Source: Letharia columbiana (Eukaryota > Ascomycota > Lecanoromycetes > Lecanorales > Parmeliaceae). From it: a stretch of DNA of 45,714 nt. The notes beneath the pieces were generated by a model. It worked only from the letters and a program-made list of their open reading frames with translations. It searched no databases and was not told the DNA's origin. The DNA lies in contig NW_023501156.1 in the NCBI RefSeq assembly GCF_014066305.1, positions 1 to 45,714 on the forward strand, in the 5' to 3' direction. The first letter of the stretch is position 1, and every line of letters starts with the position of its first letter. A program made the translations under genes and the position numbers. Below, in pieces: positions 32,251 through 42,620 of the stretch.

Positions 32251-32433
32251 TGTCATGGTTTCAACCGGCATTCCTTCTCCAGACTTGCGCTAGGCTCCAT
32301 TCGGGCTAGCTCCTTGGCGGCTTGGCACTCTGATGACTTCGGCACACATGTTACTTAGCAACCTTCATAGTTAATATTCCATTCATATGACACCACTAAT
32401 ATCATTATTCGATACACGGTTCATTCCCTGACA
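32251..32433 (+). repeat. LTR 1 (outer, 5')
   Basis: Begins TGTCA and ends TGACA; preceded by target duplication TTATA. Nearly identical to LTR 3. Confidence 0.88.
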
Positions 32434-32469
32434 TAATATTAACTATCCAACATAGCCGTGAGCTAAGCT

Positions 32470-33170
32470 ATTGTTGCCTGCCTGCTCCTGCCTGCCTACC
32501 TGCCCTGCCCTGCGGAGATCTCTCGAATATCGACTACTCAATCGCCTTGTTGTGGAGGAGATATCCGGACGATTCCCTGCCTGCCTACCTGCCTGCCTGC
32601 CTGCCTGCCCTACCTCTGCGGAGATCTCTCGAATATCGACTACTCAATCGCCTTGTTGTGGAGGAGATATCCGGACGATTCCCTACCTGCCTGCCTGCCT
32701 GCCTGCCCTACCTCTGCGGGGATCTCTCGAATATCGACTACTCAATCGCCTTGTTGTGGAGGAGATATCCGGACGATTCCCTGCCTGCCTGCCTACCTGC
32801 CTGCCTCTGCGGGGAGATATTTCGACTATCTCTCGCTTGCCTTACCTGTTACCTGCCTGCATCAGTGGAGAGATCTCCACCTGATCCGTTATGGACTCGG
32901 ATCAAGAAGAAACCCGTCCTAAATCGTCATTGACGATTCAGCATTACCAGGCCCCTGCGGGGAGATATTTCGACTATCTCTCGCTTGCCTTACCTGTTGC
33001 CTGCCTGCCTACCCTGCCTCTGCGGGGAGATATTTCGACTATCTCTCGCTTGCCTTACCTGTTGCCTGCCTGCCTACCCTGCCTCTGCGGGGAGATATTT
33101 CGACTATCTCTCGCTTGCCTTACCTGTTACCTGCCTGCATCAGTGGAGAGATCTCCACCTGATCCGTTAT
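32470..33170 (+). repeat. Minisatellite block in the retroelement internal region
   Basis: Unit A (about 100-106 bp, core gcggagatctctcgaatatc, with a polymorphic cctgcctgcc spacer) occurs three times from about 32508; unit B (about 65 bp, core gcggggagatatttcgac) occurs four times from about 32805. The last unit B ends in a segment (gagatctccacctgatccg... at 32866 and 33142) that is duplicated with the start of the gag-like frame. Open frames through it encode Cys-Leu-Pro-Ala repeats in all phases and are composition artefacts. Confidence 0.8.
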
Positions 33171-33693
33171 GGACTCGGATCAAGAAGAAACCCGTCCTGA
33201 ATCGTCATTGACGATTCAGCATTACCAGGCCCAGATTCGTGGCCTCAACACTACTATTCAGAATCTCAACACAACCGTAACACGACTTCGAGAGTCACGG
33301 GACCTTCATCGTTCCAATGCAAAGACTCTCACTGCTACGAACACGGAATTGCAGGCCAAAATTCAGGCCTTGACTATCAAAGAAGAAACGGTCACTCCAG
33401 CAGAGCCTCTGGATTCCGATGTGGATGAACAACCAATCAAATTGGAAGTTACCAAGACTGGACCGCCTAGCCGCATGCGGCTAGCGCATTCAAATCAGTT
33501 TCGATTCGGCAAATCATCGGACTTTGCGTTTTTGAACGAATTGGCCTCATTCGATTTCGATTTTTTTTTCGCTTTTTGCATCCCGGCAATCGCCAAAACC
33601 ACGAATCCACCACACCATTACTTCAAGCACCTTCCCGGGCTATTGCCCCACATTGATACCCCTGTTGCCTGCGTCCGCAGGCCTGCTACATGA
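33169..33693 (+). CDS. Gag-like coiled-coil frame of the retroelement
   Basis: A 174-codon frame starts MDSDQEETRPESSLTIQHYQ and has a predicted coiled coil (heptads in IRGLNTTIQNLNTTVTRLRE, then LQAKIQALTIKEE), then an acidic stretch and a tail with no domain. Position right after the repeats and before the polypurine tract suits a truncated gag. No zinc knuckle, protease or polymerase follows. The same coding segment recurs 5'-truncated at about 34083-34240. Probably a remnant rather than a working protein. Confidence 0.4.
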   Translation: MDSDQEETRPESSLTIQHYQAQIRGLNTTIQNLNTTVTRLRESRDLHRSNAKTLTATNTELQAKIQALTIKEETVTPAEPLDSDVDEQPIKLEVTKTGPPSRMRLAHSNQFRFGKSSDFAFLNELASFDFDFFFAFCIPAIAKTTNPPHHYFKHLPGLLPHIDTPVACVRRPAT

Positions 33694-33890
33694 GATTTGG
33701 CTCAATGCCACGGTCGGACACTGAGAGTGTCTGCGAGAAAAAGTTCAAAGTTGTTGTTTCAGGGGGTAGCAAATATGCTTCAGGCCATAAAGGCTAGTAT
33801 ACTATGGATCATGACGATCGTCTCGCTGTTACCACCTCGCCGTCGCCATGATTTAAACCATAGGGATATGGCCATTTGAGGGGGGGGTAA

Positions 33891-34073
33891 TGTCATGGTT
33901 TCAACCGGCATTCCTTCTTTAGACTTGCGCTAGGCTTTATTCGGGCTAGCTCCTTGGCGGCTTGGCACTCTAATGACTTCGATATACATGTTACTTAGCA
34001 ACCTTTATAGTTAATATTCCATTCATATGACACCACTAATATCATTATTCGATACACGGTTCATTCCCTGACA
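33891..34073 (+). repeat. LTR 2 (middle)
   Basis: Same ends and length as LTRs 1 and 3 but differs from LTR 1 at nine positions, all C-to-T or G-to-A (for example ctccag / ctttag, cggcacac / cgatatac). Confidence 0.87.
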
Positions 34074-34673
34074 TAATATTAACTTCGAGAGTCACGGGAC
34101 CTTCATCGTTCCAATGCAAAGACTCTCACTGCTACGAACACGGAATTACAGGCCAAAATTCAGGCCTTGACTATCAAAGAAGAAACGGTCACTCCAGCAG
34201 AGCCTCTGGATTCCGATGTGAATGAACAACCGTTCCGCCTAGCCGCATGCGGCTAGGCATTCAAATCAGTTTCGATTCGGTAAATCATCGGACTTTGCGT
34301 TTTTGAACATTGGCCTCATTCGATTTCGATTTTTTTTCGCTTTTTTCGGCAATGCGCCAAAACCACGAATCCACCACACCACCTCTCAGCACCCCACACC
34401 ATTACTTCAAGCACCTTCCCGGGCTATTGCCCCACATTGATACCCCTGTTGCCTGCGTCCGCAGGCCTGCTGCATGATTTGGCTCAATGCCACGGTCGGA
34501 CACAGAGAGTGTCTGCGAGAAAAAGTTCAAAGTTGTTGTTTCAGGGGGTAGCAAATATGCTTCAGGCCATAAAGGCCAGTGCACCATGGATCATGACGAT
34601 CGTCTCGCTGTTGCCACCTCGCCGTCGCCATGATTTGGACCATAGGGACATGGCCATTTGAGGGGGGGGGTAA

Positions 34674-34856
34674 TGTCATGGTTTCAACCGGCATTCCTTC
34701 TCCAGACTTGCGCTAGACTCCATTCGGGCTAGCTCCTTGGCGGCTTGGCACTCTGATGACTTCGGCACACATGTTACTTAGCAACCTTCATAGTTAATAT
34801 TCCATTCATATGACACCACTAATATCATTATTCGATACACGGTTCATTCCCTGACA
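34674..34856 (+). repeat. LTR 3 (outer, 3')
   Basis: Preceded by a polypurine tract and followed by target duplication TTATA. Differs from LTR 1 at essentially one site (ctaggctcc / ctagactcc). Confidence 0.88.
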
Positions 34857-34937
34857 TTATAAGATCTCTTAAAAATCGTAATTATAGAAGTATTATAAAA
34901 CGGCTAAGAATAAGTATTAGATTATACGATATAGGCG

Positions 34938-35430
34938 TTACAACCAGCATATTAGGTGCGATACCAGTATGGGTGAGGTGGAACTAGGATAATAAGGCTA
35001 CCGAACTATGTATGTAGGAAGGAGGCATGATATAGTAGGAGATGCCTCCGCCAAGGCCCGCTAGCCATAGGGGAGTGGTGTGTCAAGGGTACGCTCGTAA
35101 CACTACCCCCCTCCAATAGCCATGGCCCCCATGGCTGGTAGCCGGAGATGCACGCCTATTGCTTGCCCTGTTTTCAACATCCATAGCCCCTGCCGTTGAC
35201 TGGAGAAGATTTGCCGAGGTGTAGCGGTAGCAGTCGGACATCGGATGGTTTCAATTCGTTCAAAACACCATGTCCGAGGTTTTGCCGGATCGCATGCTGG
35301 TCTTGACTGTGCCATGCCTGCCATGCCTGCCATGTCCTTCAGAGATCCTGGAGATATTGGCCATATCTTGTCTGCGTGCCAGAACAAGATTCTGAGTTCT
35401 TCTCCAGTGTCTTGCCCAGGACTTATTATT
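34938..35430 (-). mobile_element. 3' remnant of a second LTR retroelement, minus orientation
   Basis: A GC-normal island inside the decayed transposon. On the minus strand a polypurine tract (ggaggggggtag, about 35104-35115) sits immediately before TGTTACGAGCG (35102 downward), the arrangement of internal region then 3' LTR. The LTR would run to about 34938 (ggttgtaac). The internal part (35103-35430) has a minus frame ending at 35103 of about 94 codons with no domain. The 5' half is missing or has decayed beyond recognition. Confidence 0.5.
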
Positions 35431-38400
35431 AACGAGCTATATATCTATTTAATATTTACTTATAATTAAAAAAAACTTAAGTACTCGATAAAGCTAATTA
35501 TCTTAAATTTAAGAATTATAATAGCTCTTATAAAAGACCCGACTATAACGATAAAGTATATTAGAATTAATAAGAGATTAGATTATAAAGTAATTATAAC
35601 TTATATATAAGTCTATCGAGCTAAAGTAGATATTCTAATAAATACTCTAAGGCGACGACGCGGAGTTCTTTTAGAAGATATCTACTTTATTTATAAAGAT
35701 AAAAGACGATATAGCTAATAACCGGCGTATAGTATAAACAAAAATAGATATTAATAATAAATATCGATTTATTCGATATACGATATTTCTAATTACCACG
35801 ACCTATACTTCTAAGTATATTCGAAACTTTTTTATTATAAACGAAGCTTATTATACTATAACTTATCGAATAACGTTATTTACTATTACTACTCTTAATA
35901 ATAATAATAAGATTCTTTTAATTATATGAAATCTAGTTTCTATCGAGTTCGAGAAGTATTAGACTTAATTTCTAAAGATATATTATTCTTATCTATTAGA
36001 TATTAACGAGAATAACTTTATTATTATAAGTAATCGAATTAAGAATTTAATATCTACTATATATAAGAACTTTTTAGTTATAAAATACGCTTTCTATACT
36101 TTTTATCTAAAGAGAAATATAAAAAAGAAGTTCGATAAGAACTGCGTAAAGCTCTTTTAGAGATATGCTTATATAAAAAATAGAACTTTCTTTAAAAATT
36201 CTATTCTAAAGATTTAAGAGATAAATAACAAATACGATAATTATATTTATAAGATTTCTTTAGAGTAATATAGTATTTACGCCTTCGATTATCTTCGCTA
36301 TAATTAACTTATCTCTAATATTTATAAAAGTTAGAATACTTATTAACTTAGTTTAAGAAATCGCCTCGTAATTATTCTTATAGTCGATATCTAAAATATA
36401 ATAATAATAAAGATATTTATTTGATAACGTAAAGACTTTAAGAGTTAGGCGACTTATTAATTATATATAAAAATATCTCGATAATATATAAATAAGTAAT
36501 TAAATATATAAGACGATATTCTCTAATAACTATTATATAATAATTCGATTTTCTAATAATACTAAATATATAGTTAAACTATTTAAGCGAGAGTATATTT
36601 ATATCGATTATTAAGATAATTAATTACTTTATAAATACGCTATAATAATATATCGTTATTATAACCTCGAAGCGAAGAAGTATATTAACGATAAATACTC
36701 TATAATAGTATATTAAAATATATACGATTAAGTCTTTATAATAAAGTTAATTTAAGTAATAAATCTTAAAATTATAAAAGACTATATTACTTCTCTAATA
36801 GTATATTATATAAGATAATTAAAGAAGCGACGAATTTAACTTAATAAGAGGCTTTATAATAAGTTAATAAGACGTCTTCGATATAGTACTTATAATTAAG
36901 TAGAATATAATAAGAAAACTTATAATAAAGTAGACCTTAATTCTTCTAATTTTATAAGCGATAATAATATTAGTTCTAATACTACGAGCGATAGCGAGGA
37001 TTTATAAAACGGCTTTTCGAATAATATTAATAATATTAAGTTTATAATTAAGTTTATTAGAATTATAGCTATAAAAACTATAAGCGAGATAATACGTAAG
37101 TTATTATTTATTTAAAATTTAGATAGTATATAATATAATCTATTCTCTTAAGACTCTTCTAGAATATATCTTCTATATTATATTAACTAAGTAATAAAAT
37201 TAATAAGATAGCTAAGAGCGGCCTAAGAGAGTCTTATTTTGATACTTTTATATAAATTCGACTTCTAACTTTATATATAGTTAAAACCAAATCTATCGCT
37301 ATCGTATTATCTTTTAATAATAGAATAATTCTTAATAAGCGAACTTAGCGTTTATTAACGACTCTTAGCGTATATCGAATAATAAGAGTTAGTCTTATAA
37401 CTTATAAGATAATCTTAATAATAGCTATTTTAATAAGAAAGATCTAGAGAGTAATTAGAGCGAAGATAATAGTAAATTAATAACTTAATAAACTCTAACT
37501 AACGATTTAGAGCTTATAATAATATAAGTATATCTTAATATAGAAAAGTATTAAGATATAAGTAAGTATATTAAATAGAATATTAGAAAACGTCTTAATT
37601 AATAAGAAAGAAATCTTCGAGGAAATAATAGAAGTATATAAAGATATTTAACGAAGCTTTATAACTCGCTTAGGTTTCGATAATCGATATATAATAAGAA
37701 AGTAATAATTCGATATTATAGATTAAGACGATATCTCGAAGTCTTCCTTTTATCTATAAGTTAAATCTAGTATTTTAAGTCGCTAAATAAGACATTTAGA
37801 AGATCTAGAATTACGCGATATAGTAGATTATCTTAAGAGCTAAATAAGATATAATCCGAAAGATAATAATACTAAGAATTCTTTTTCTTATATTATTAAT
37901 AAGATAGTAATATATTAAAGAAAGTATAATCTAAATAAACGGATAGCGAATAATCTATATAATTAAAGATCGATTACTTTAATAGAGTATAGAGCGTTAT
38001 ACTTATATACCTCTCTTATTATTTATTTAAAAAATAAATAAACTATAATATCTACTCTATCGAGGCTTAAAAATTCTATATTATTAACTAGTTATTAGTT
38101 AACGAGTAAGTAGCTAGTATCTTAAATAGCCGCTTATAACTTACTTAATCTTTCTATTTTCTTATCTACTCGACTATCGAGTAAAATTATTTTATTTATA
38201 TAATTAGAAAGCGATATCGAAGTTCTCTTATATAGCTTACGAAGGATTAAAGTATATACTCTATTAAGTATACTCTTAGATAAAGGCGTCGATATCGAGA
38301 AATTAGATTATAAGTCTAATAAGTTAATTACTATATTAATTATATAAGATAATAATAGAGATAAAAGTATTATTATAAGCGAATAAGATAATAGAGATAA

Positions 38401-38699
38401 GAATATTATTATAAGCGAATAAGGTAATAGAGATAAGAGTATTACTTAAATAATAGCTTTTAGTAAGACTAATAATAGTTAAAGACGATAGACTTCTATT
38501 ACTTTAATTAGTAATATATTTATAAATTAGAGATAGAGCTATAAATAAGTTTAGTCTTTTATCTAATGTATTTAGCTATTTGATATAAGTTAATTTAATT
38601 AAAGATATCGATAGTCGAATAGACTCTAGGTTAATCGTCTAATTTGCGTTTATTATAACTCGATTATCCTAAATAATAGCATAATATCGAATTATATCT
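35431..38699. other. AT-rich, RIP-decayed interior of the transposon
   Basis: More than 3 kb that is strongly AT-rich, full of stops in all frames, and almost without CA or TG dinucleotides while CG persists. This is the expected result of repeat-induced point mutation acting on CpA. A matching stretch lies at about 30640-32240 on the other side of the nested insertions. No gene can be read. Confidence 0.8.
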
Positions 38700-38776
38700 C
38701 TAGGGGTATGATTCAGTAATTAGGGTATGATTCGGTAAGGATCTATAGTTTCGGGGTATGAATTAGTAATTAGCCC
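38700..38776 (-). repeat. Right terminal inverted repeat of the 8.4-kb element
   Basis: Reverse complement of the left end; followed by the second AAAGCTGAAG copy at 38777-38786. Confidence 0.88.
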
Positions 38777-38786
38777 AAAGCTGAAG

Positions 38787-39758
38787 AGGCGGAGTTGTGC
38801 GCTACGCCAAGACTTGTCCCGAGGCGGATCGTTGACTCCTCATTCTCGGGTCTTGATGATGACTCTTTTTGCGGGTTTAAAAAAAATACTTTTTTCCCCC
38901 CCCCCTCTTTTTTTTTAAAAACATTGGGGGGTTTTTCATACAAACCCCCTCTTCTTTTCCACATTAAAGAAAGACCATATCTCACACCAAAACACACAAA
39001 CTGGTTGCCTGGCCCCCCACCTAGTATCGTGCTGGATTAAAAAAAAAAAAACAAAAAACCCAAAAAAAAAAAAAAACATTTCCCCGGGCCCGGGGCCCCC
39101 CCATACTGTTATTTAAAAAAAAAAAAAAACAAACCAAAAAAAAAATTTGACCTTCTCTACCAGTATATTCCCATCTTGAGAACTTTTACATGTTGAGAAA
39201 TGAACCCCCCCCCCAAGATTACGGATACGAATACCCCATATTAGTATACTTTACAGAGTATGCTATTTTCGTCGGAGCCTCCTCATGCAACTAGGCATAG
39301 GCGCAACCAAAATCTTCGTTTCAGCATTCATGCCTCATCAATGTTCCATCGTTGCGTAAATGGTGTAGCAGTAGCACGCCAGGGTTGCACAAACACTGTG
39401 CCGCGCGACCATGATAAGACCATGTGCAAGAATAGATCGTTTATTTTCTAGCTGTATCAAGATACCAATCCACATCATCACTCGCTCACTTCGAGTATAT
39501 TCGGTTCAATGTATAACTTTCAAGTTTCCTGTGCGCAATCGGTTCCATCACTAGTATCTTTCTGATATGATTCGGTCAGTCCTGAAGTTCCATGCATCTG
39601 CTTCCTGTGCGTTGTTTCATGATCTTTTCAAGTCCATTTTTCTTGGCATGTATGCCCAAAACTTTTCCCAAGATAGGTCCCGTGGACCAAGGTGCTATCA
39701 ATTTCCAAGGGTTGCCCCTTTTCGAAATAATCGTAAAGGTTGTAACGCGGACGTCGCC
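38787..39758. other. Intergenic with a homopolymer-rich, possibly low-quality block
   Basis: From about 38875 to 39150 the sequence consists largely of runs of A, C, G and T of 5-14 bases (poly-C near 38898, several poly-A runs at 39020-39150, ccccgggcccggggccc near 39083). This looks like a mis-sequenced or gap-edge segment. The rest (39160-39758) has no supported gene. Confidence 0.5.
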
Positions 39759-40988
39759 CTAGCGAGGCACACTACCCACGTTGTTCACGTTGCCCAAGAA
39801 TACGACCAACACGGCGCAATAACTGCCGTACCACAGTTTAGTCGATTGCGGGACAGAATAACACGCATGCCTCGCAGCTAAAATTATGCCCTGGCAGCGA
39901 TCGGGGCAGGGGTACTCACCCTGCGGATGCGGCCACGATCTCATGCCGTTTCGCCTTCGTGAAGCACGTGAGGGCAGCAGAGAACACAAGGGTAAAGACA
40001 AGGACTACGCCGATAGTATCCGGACTTGTGGCAATTGTTCCCTGAATGGAGAATCTGTAGAGGAGCCAAATCGGCACCACGAGGAGAGCCAAGACTATGG
40101 TGGTGATCATCATCGTCACGCAAGTCGAGATTCTATCGCGGTCGTAGTAGTGGATATCTTTGTCGTCGGTCTTGTCTCTTGTCTCCTTTCGAGGGACTGT
40201 TAGACAGCGAAATGCGGGCATAGGAGAGTAGATTTGGAAATAGTACTGACTTTAGGGCAGAAGAAAAACTGTCAAGGATTGTCAACACTTCATCGACATA
40301 AGATCTCTGAGACTTAGACTTACCTTGATAAGCCTACACCGCAGCACCTTCAACGTCCGCTCAAGCAGTCCATCGAGCCAAGCATACTCCCTGCCCGGTC
40401 TCAAAGTAATTAGATCTTCTTTCTCATATATAAATCCCATATCCTCTTCAAAAAGCTGACCTCCATCATTCTCCATGAAGTGTAAGACGCTCCGATAGTC
40501 TCGATTCGACGGCCTATCCATTGCCTTGAGCTTTTGGGCTTTGAGCAGTAATTCCGCTACATCGTAGTCAGCCAGAAGCCCCTTCATAGTTCCGATGACG
40601 CAGGTACTGACCATACTCAAGCGCGACCTTCTCCATCCTCTCCAACAGCTTTACCCTCGATTCCCCCTTCCACACCTCAGGAATCTCTTCCCTCTCAACA
40701 TCGAAAGATCTCGACATAAGATAACTTTCATTGCCATCAGCGTAATCTGATCTGTTTGGTCCATAGCAAGAAGTGTAGCTTCCATCCTGCTCATCTCGTC
40801 CTGTTTAGACAGCAAGAGGCGGGAATATACCGAGCCGAAGCGCCGGTATACCATGAAGGCATCGTCGCTGTCGAGGAAGCAGGAGATTTTCGGGAAACCC
40901 CTTGGGTAATCTTGCACTAGGAAGGGTCAATTGAGGCGAATTTGGGTGTTTATGGCGACTCACGTTTGCGGACTTTGGGCTTCGACAT
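39759..40988 (-). pseudogene. DUF6594-type three-helix membrane protein, frameshifted by 5-nt duplication
   Basis: Six exons (40988-40964, 40916-40612, 40556-40324, 40268-40247, 40196-39920, 39822-39759). Recognisable family marks: DYPRGFPKISCFLDSDDAFM, YRRFGSVYSRLLLSKQDEM, RPSNRDYRSV, KEDLITLRPGREYAWLD, KTDDKDIHYYDRDRIS, then C-terminal membrane helices (MMITTIVLALLVVPIWLLYR; IGVVLVFTLVFSAALTCFTK; YCAVLVVFLGNV). Exon lengths sum to 926 nt, which is not a multiple of three; the excess is explained by a 5-nt tandem duplication (cagat cagat on the minus strand, near 40745-40754) between AMDQTD and the segment YADGNESYLMSRSFDVEREE, which is in another frame. All other junctions keep phase. So this is a recent loss-of-function allele or a sequence error. 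Fungal DUF6594 proteins are abundant, poorly understood, and common in accessory regions. Confidence 0.8.
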
Positions 40989-41483
40989 GCTTTGGCAAGC
41001 GGGGTCTTTCCATGGCAGTTGGCCTGATGCGACGAGCTGAATCGCGGTCAAGATCTTAGACTTGACTAGTGCGATTTAGTATCTCTCCCCACAAGTTTGG
41101 TTGCTAATATCTACAGCGAGTATAAGAACCAGTTCTTTCCGCAAGCGTAGTATTTGTTTCTGTGCTCTCGGTGGGGCTTTCCTTGAAAGTTGAATCTGAG
41201 AAAGATGAAGAGACTGGTAAGCCTTTCTCCAATTGGCTTGCCTCAGCATCAGATGTCATTTTTTATATATAAGATGACTGAAGGGTAGTTCAATAATTCT
41301 CTCCTGGGTTCTTCAACGTTATATATATTCATCGATTTCGTGAGCTAACTAATCGAAAGATGACACGGCCATAACATCGTCGACTGTTCCAAGCCCTGTA
41401 ACGCCTGGCCGAACATGAACGACATAATCTGTGCTCCTTGGAATCAAGCACCTGTCAAACGTCTTGCAGCCCCCCATCTCCAT
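40989..41483. other. Intergenic, no gene seen
   Basis: Upstream of the DUF6594-type gene; no supported frame, only short featureless ones. Confidence 0.45.
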
Positions 41484-41830
41484 TCAGCCTAGCTTCGTTT
41501 CCTCAGTCTCGCCTGCGACTCGCTCATTCTTCCAATCTTTGAGCGTGTACATCCACGAGCGACGCACGTTATCGTATCTCGCGCTCACGATAGATACTTC
41601 GTACTCATGGATGCCTTGGGCGTTCTGTTTCCACAACTTCTTGCCATATTTGAACTTCCTTGGACGCTACGGCTTCATGTTAGACCTCACCGCCAACTAT
41701 AAGTTATAGTTTTTCAATTTTGTACTCACCCTACAACAGGTCTTTGGCCCACATCTGCCCTGCTATCCGGCTTGTCGGGTTGCGATTCATCGGCATCTGG
41801 TGCATTGGAATACGGGTTTCGATGATCGCT
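41484..41830 (-). pseudogene. Gene fragment, small basic protein, 3' part
   Basis: Two frames joined by a 71-nt intron (41729-41659): an upstream hydrophilic segment ending ADVGQRPVVG and a downstream segment KFKYGKKLWKQNAQGIHEYE, VSIVSARYDNVRRSWMYTLK, DWKNERVAGETEETKLG, stop at 41484. The Tyr-Gly-x-x-Leu-Trp and RRSWMYTLKDW pattern resembles short SH3/tudor-like fungal proteins that read KVWK...YTL. No in-frame ATG is found upstream: the frame is closed by a TAA just before 41840, and no splice donor leads to a start. Hence a fragment, or a gene whose first exon I could not locate. Confidence 0.4.
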
Positions 41831-42620
41831 TTAGGCTATGTTCAGTGCAGGTCAACCAACAGTGGAGGCTTGCTGCTTTGCTAGTGATCTTTCTTATCAG
41901 AAACCAATAAAATTAGGCGTTTTCGTTCAATTCGGTCCAATGAATCGTGCAGATTGAGATGCAGGGAAGCTCTTTAGGGTGCCCCGCGTGACCGGGTGAT
42001 TGGCAATTGGAGATCCACTAGATATGTATTGTCAGCACATTCCCCAAATCCGAAGACCCTGCACCAAGTCAACCAATGTTCGTGGTTCCACCTGCTTGGG
42101 ACAGATTCTGTGCTCAGTTACGGCAGACTCGACTCCAAAGACGCCTTTGTAAGCACACCATTTCGCTCGTTGCACGATTTTTACTATCGGAAAGTGGAGG
42201 CTAAGTGCCTTTCGCCATGAAACACTTTCCGCCATGAAACATCGTCGAACCTTCACGAAGACAGGGTTTAAACATGTAACACGGCCGCCCTTCACCTCTC
42301 TGAAAGCATCCATAGCACACGACTGATGCTGATGTCGACCGGTACGGCACACACTATACGTCCATATGGCAATGGCACAGCCTTGTGCCGTGCAAGGCAT
42401 TTTATTGAAAGGAAGGCGCACGGTGCAGAGAATCTAGATGATAAATGAGCCAACAGCAGATCTGTCTTACATAGTATTCCCATTAGCTTGGCTACTATCT
42501 CTACTCTCACTGGTTGTCCGAATATGGACGATAATACCAGATCTCCGCTGACGAAGAGCCCTACGATCAACATACCACCAGAACCTTCCACTGTCAATTA
42601 CGAAGCCCAGGATAAGAAGG
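41831..42620. other. Intergenic, no gene seen
   Basis: Open frames on both strands (for example 42032-42421 minus) have no domain or start context. Just before 42621 the plus strand reads a hydrophilic frame that stops at 42646 and is not joined to the caspase-like gene. Confidence 0.4.

Larger units (their letters stand above)
32251..34856 (+). mobile_element. Compound non-autonomous LTR retroelement with three LTRs
   Basis: Three 183-bp LTRs (32251-32433, 33891-34073, 34674-34856), each TGTCATGG...CCCTGACA, flank two internal regions. The whole is bounded by the 5-bp target duplication TTATA (32246-32250 and 34857-34861). Each internal region ends in a polypurine tract (gaggggggggtaa) directly before the next LTR. 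Internal 1 (32434-33890) has a GC-richer minisatellite and a short gag-like frame; internal 2 (34074-34673) is a 5'-truncated copy joined to LTR2 at tattaacttcgagagtc. No reverse transcriptase, integrase or protease frame is present, so it must be moved by another element. Outer LTRs are nearly identical; the middle LTR carries nine C-to-T/G-to-A changes. Confidence 0.85.
30368..38776. mobile_element. 8.4-kb TIR DNA transposon with 10-bp duplication, decayed, with nested insertions
   Basis: Ends begin GGGCTAATTACTAATTC on the left and carry its complement on the right; inverted repeats run about 77 bp (30368-30444 and 38700-38776) with few differences. The flanks carry a perfect 10-bp direct duplication AAAGCTGAAG (30358-30367 and 38777-38786), proving a single insertion. 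A duplication of 9-11 bp fits Mutator-like elements; fungal Hop-type MULEs make about 10-bp duplications, so MULE is the best guess, though no transposase can be read because the interior is AT-rich and stop-dense. Subtracting the nested compound retroelement (32251-34856) and the LTR remnant (about 34938-35430) leaves about 5.3 kb of original element, enough for a transposase gene. The TIRs are much less mutated than the interior. Confidence 0.85.

Noticed and set aside
32471..33211. Cys-Leu-Pro-Ala repeat proteins in three frames
   Set aside because: All phases of the cctgcctgcc spacer give such repeats; this is composition of the minisatellite, not a conserved protein.
30368..38776. Starship or other giant cargo-carrying element
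   Set aside because: Size, TIRs and 10-bp duplication fit an ordinary DNA transposon; no tyrosine recombinase captain or cargo gene is readable.
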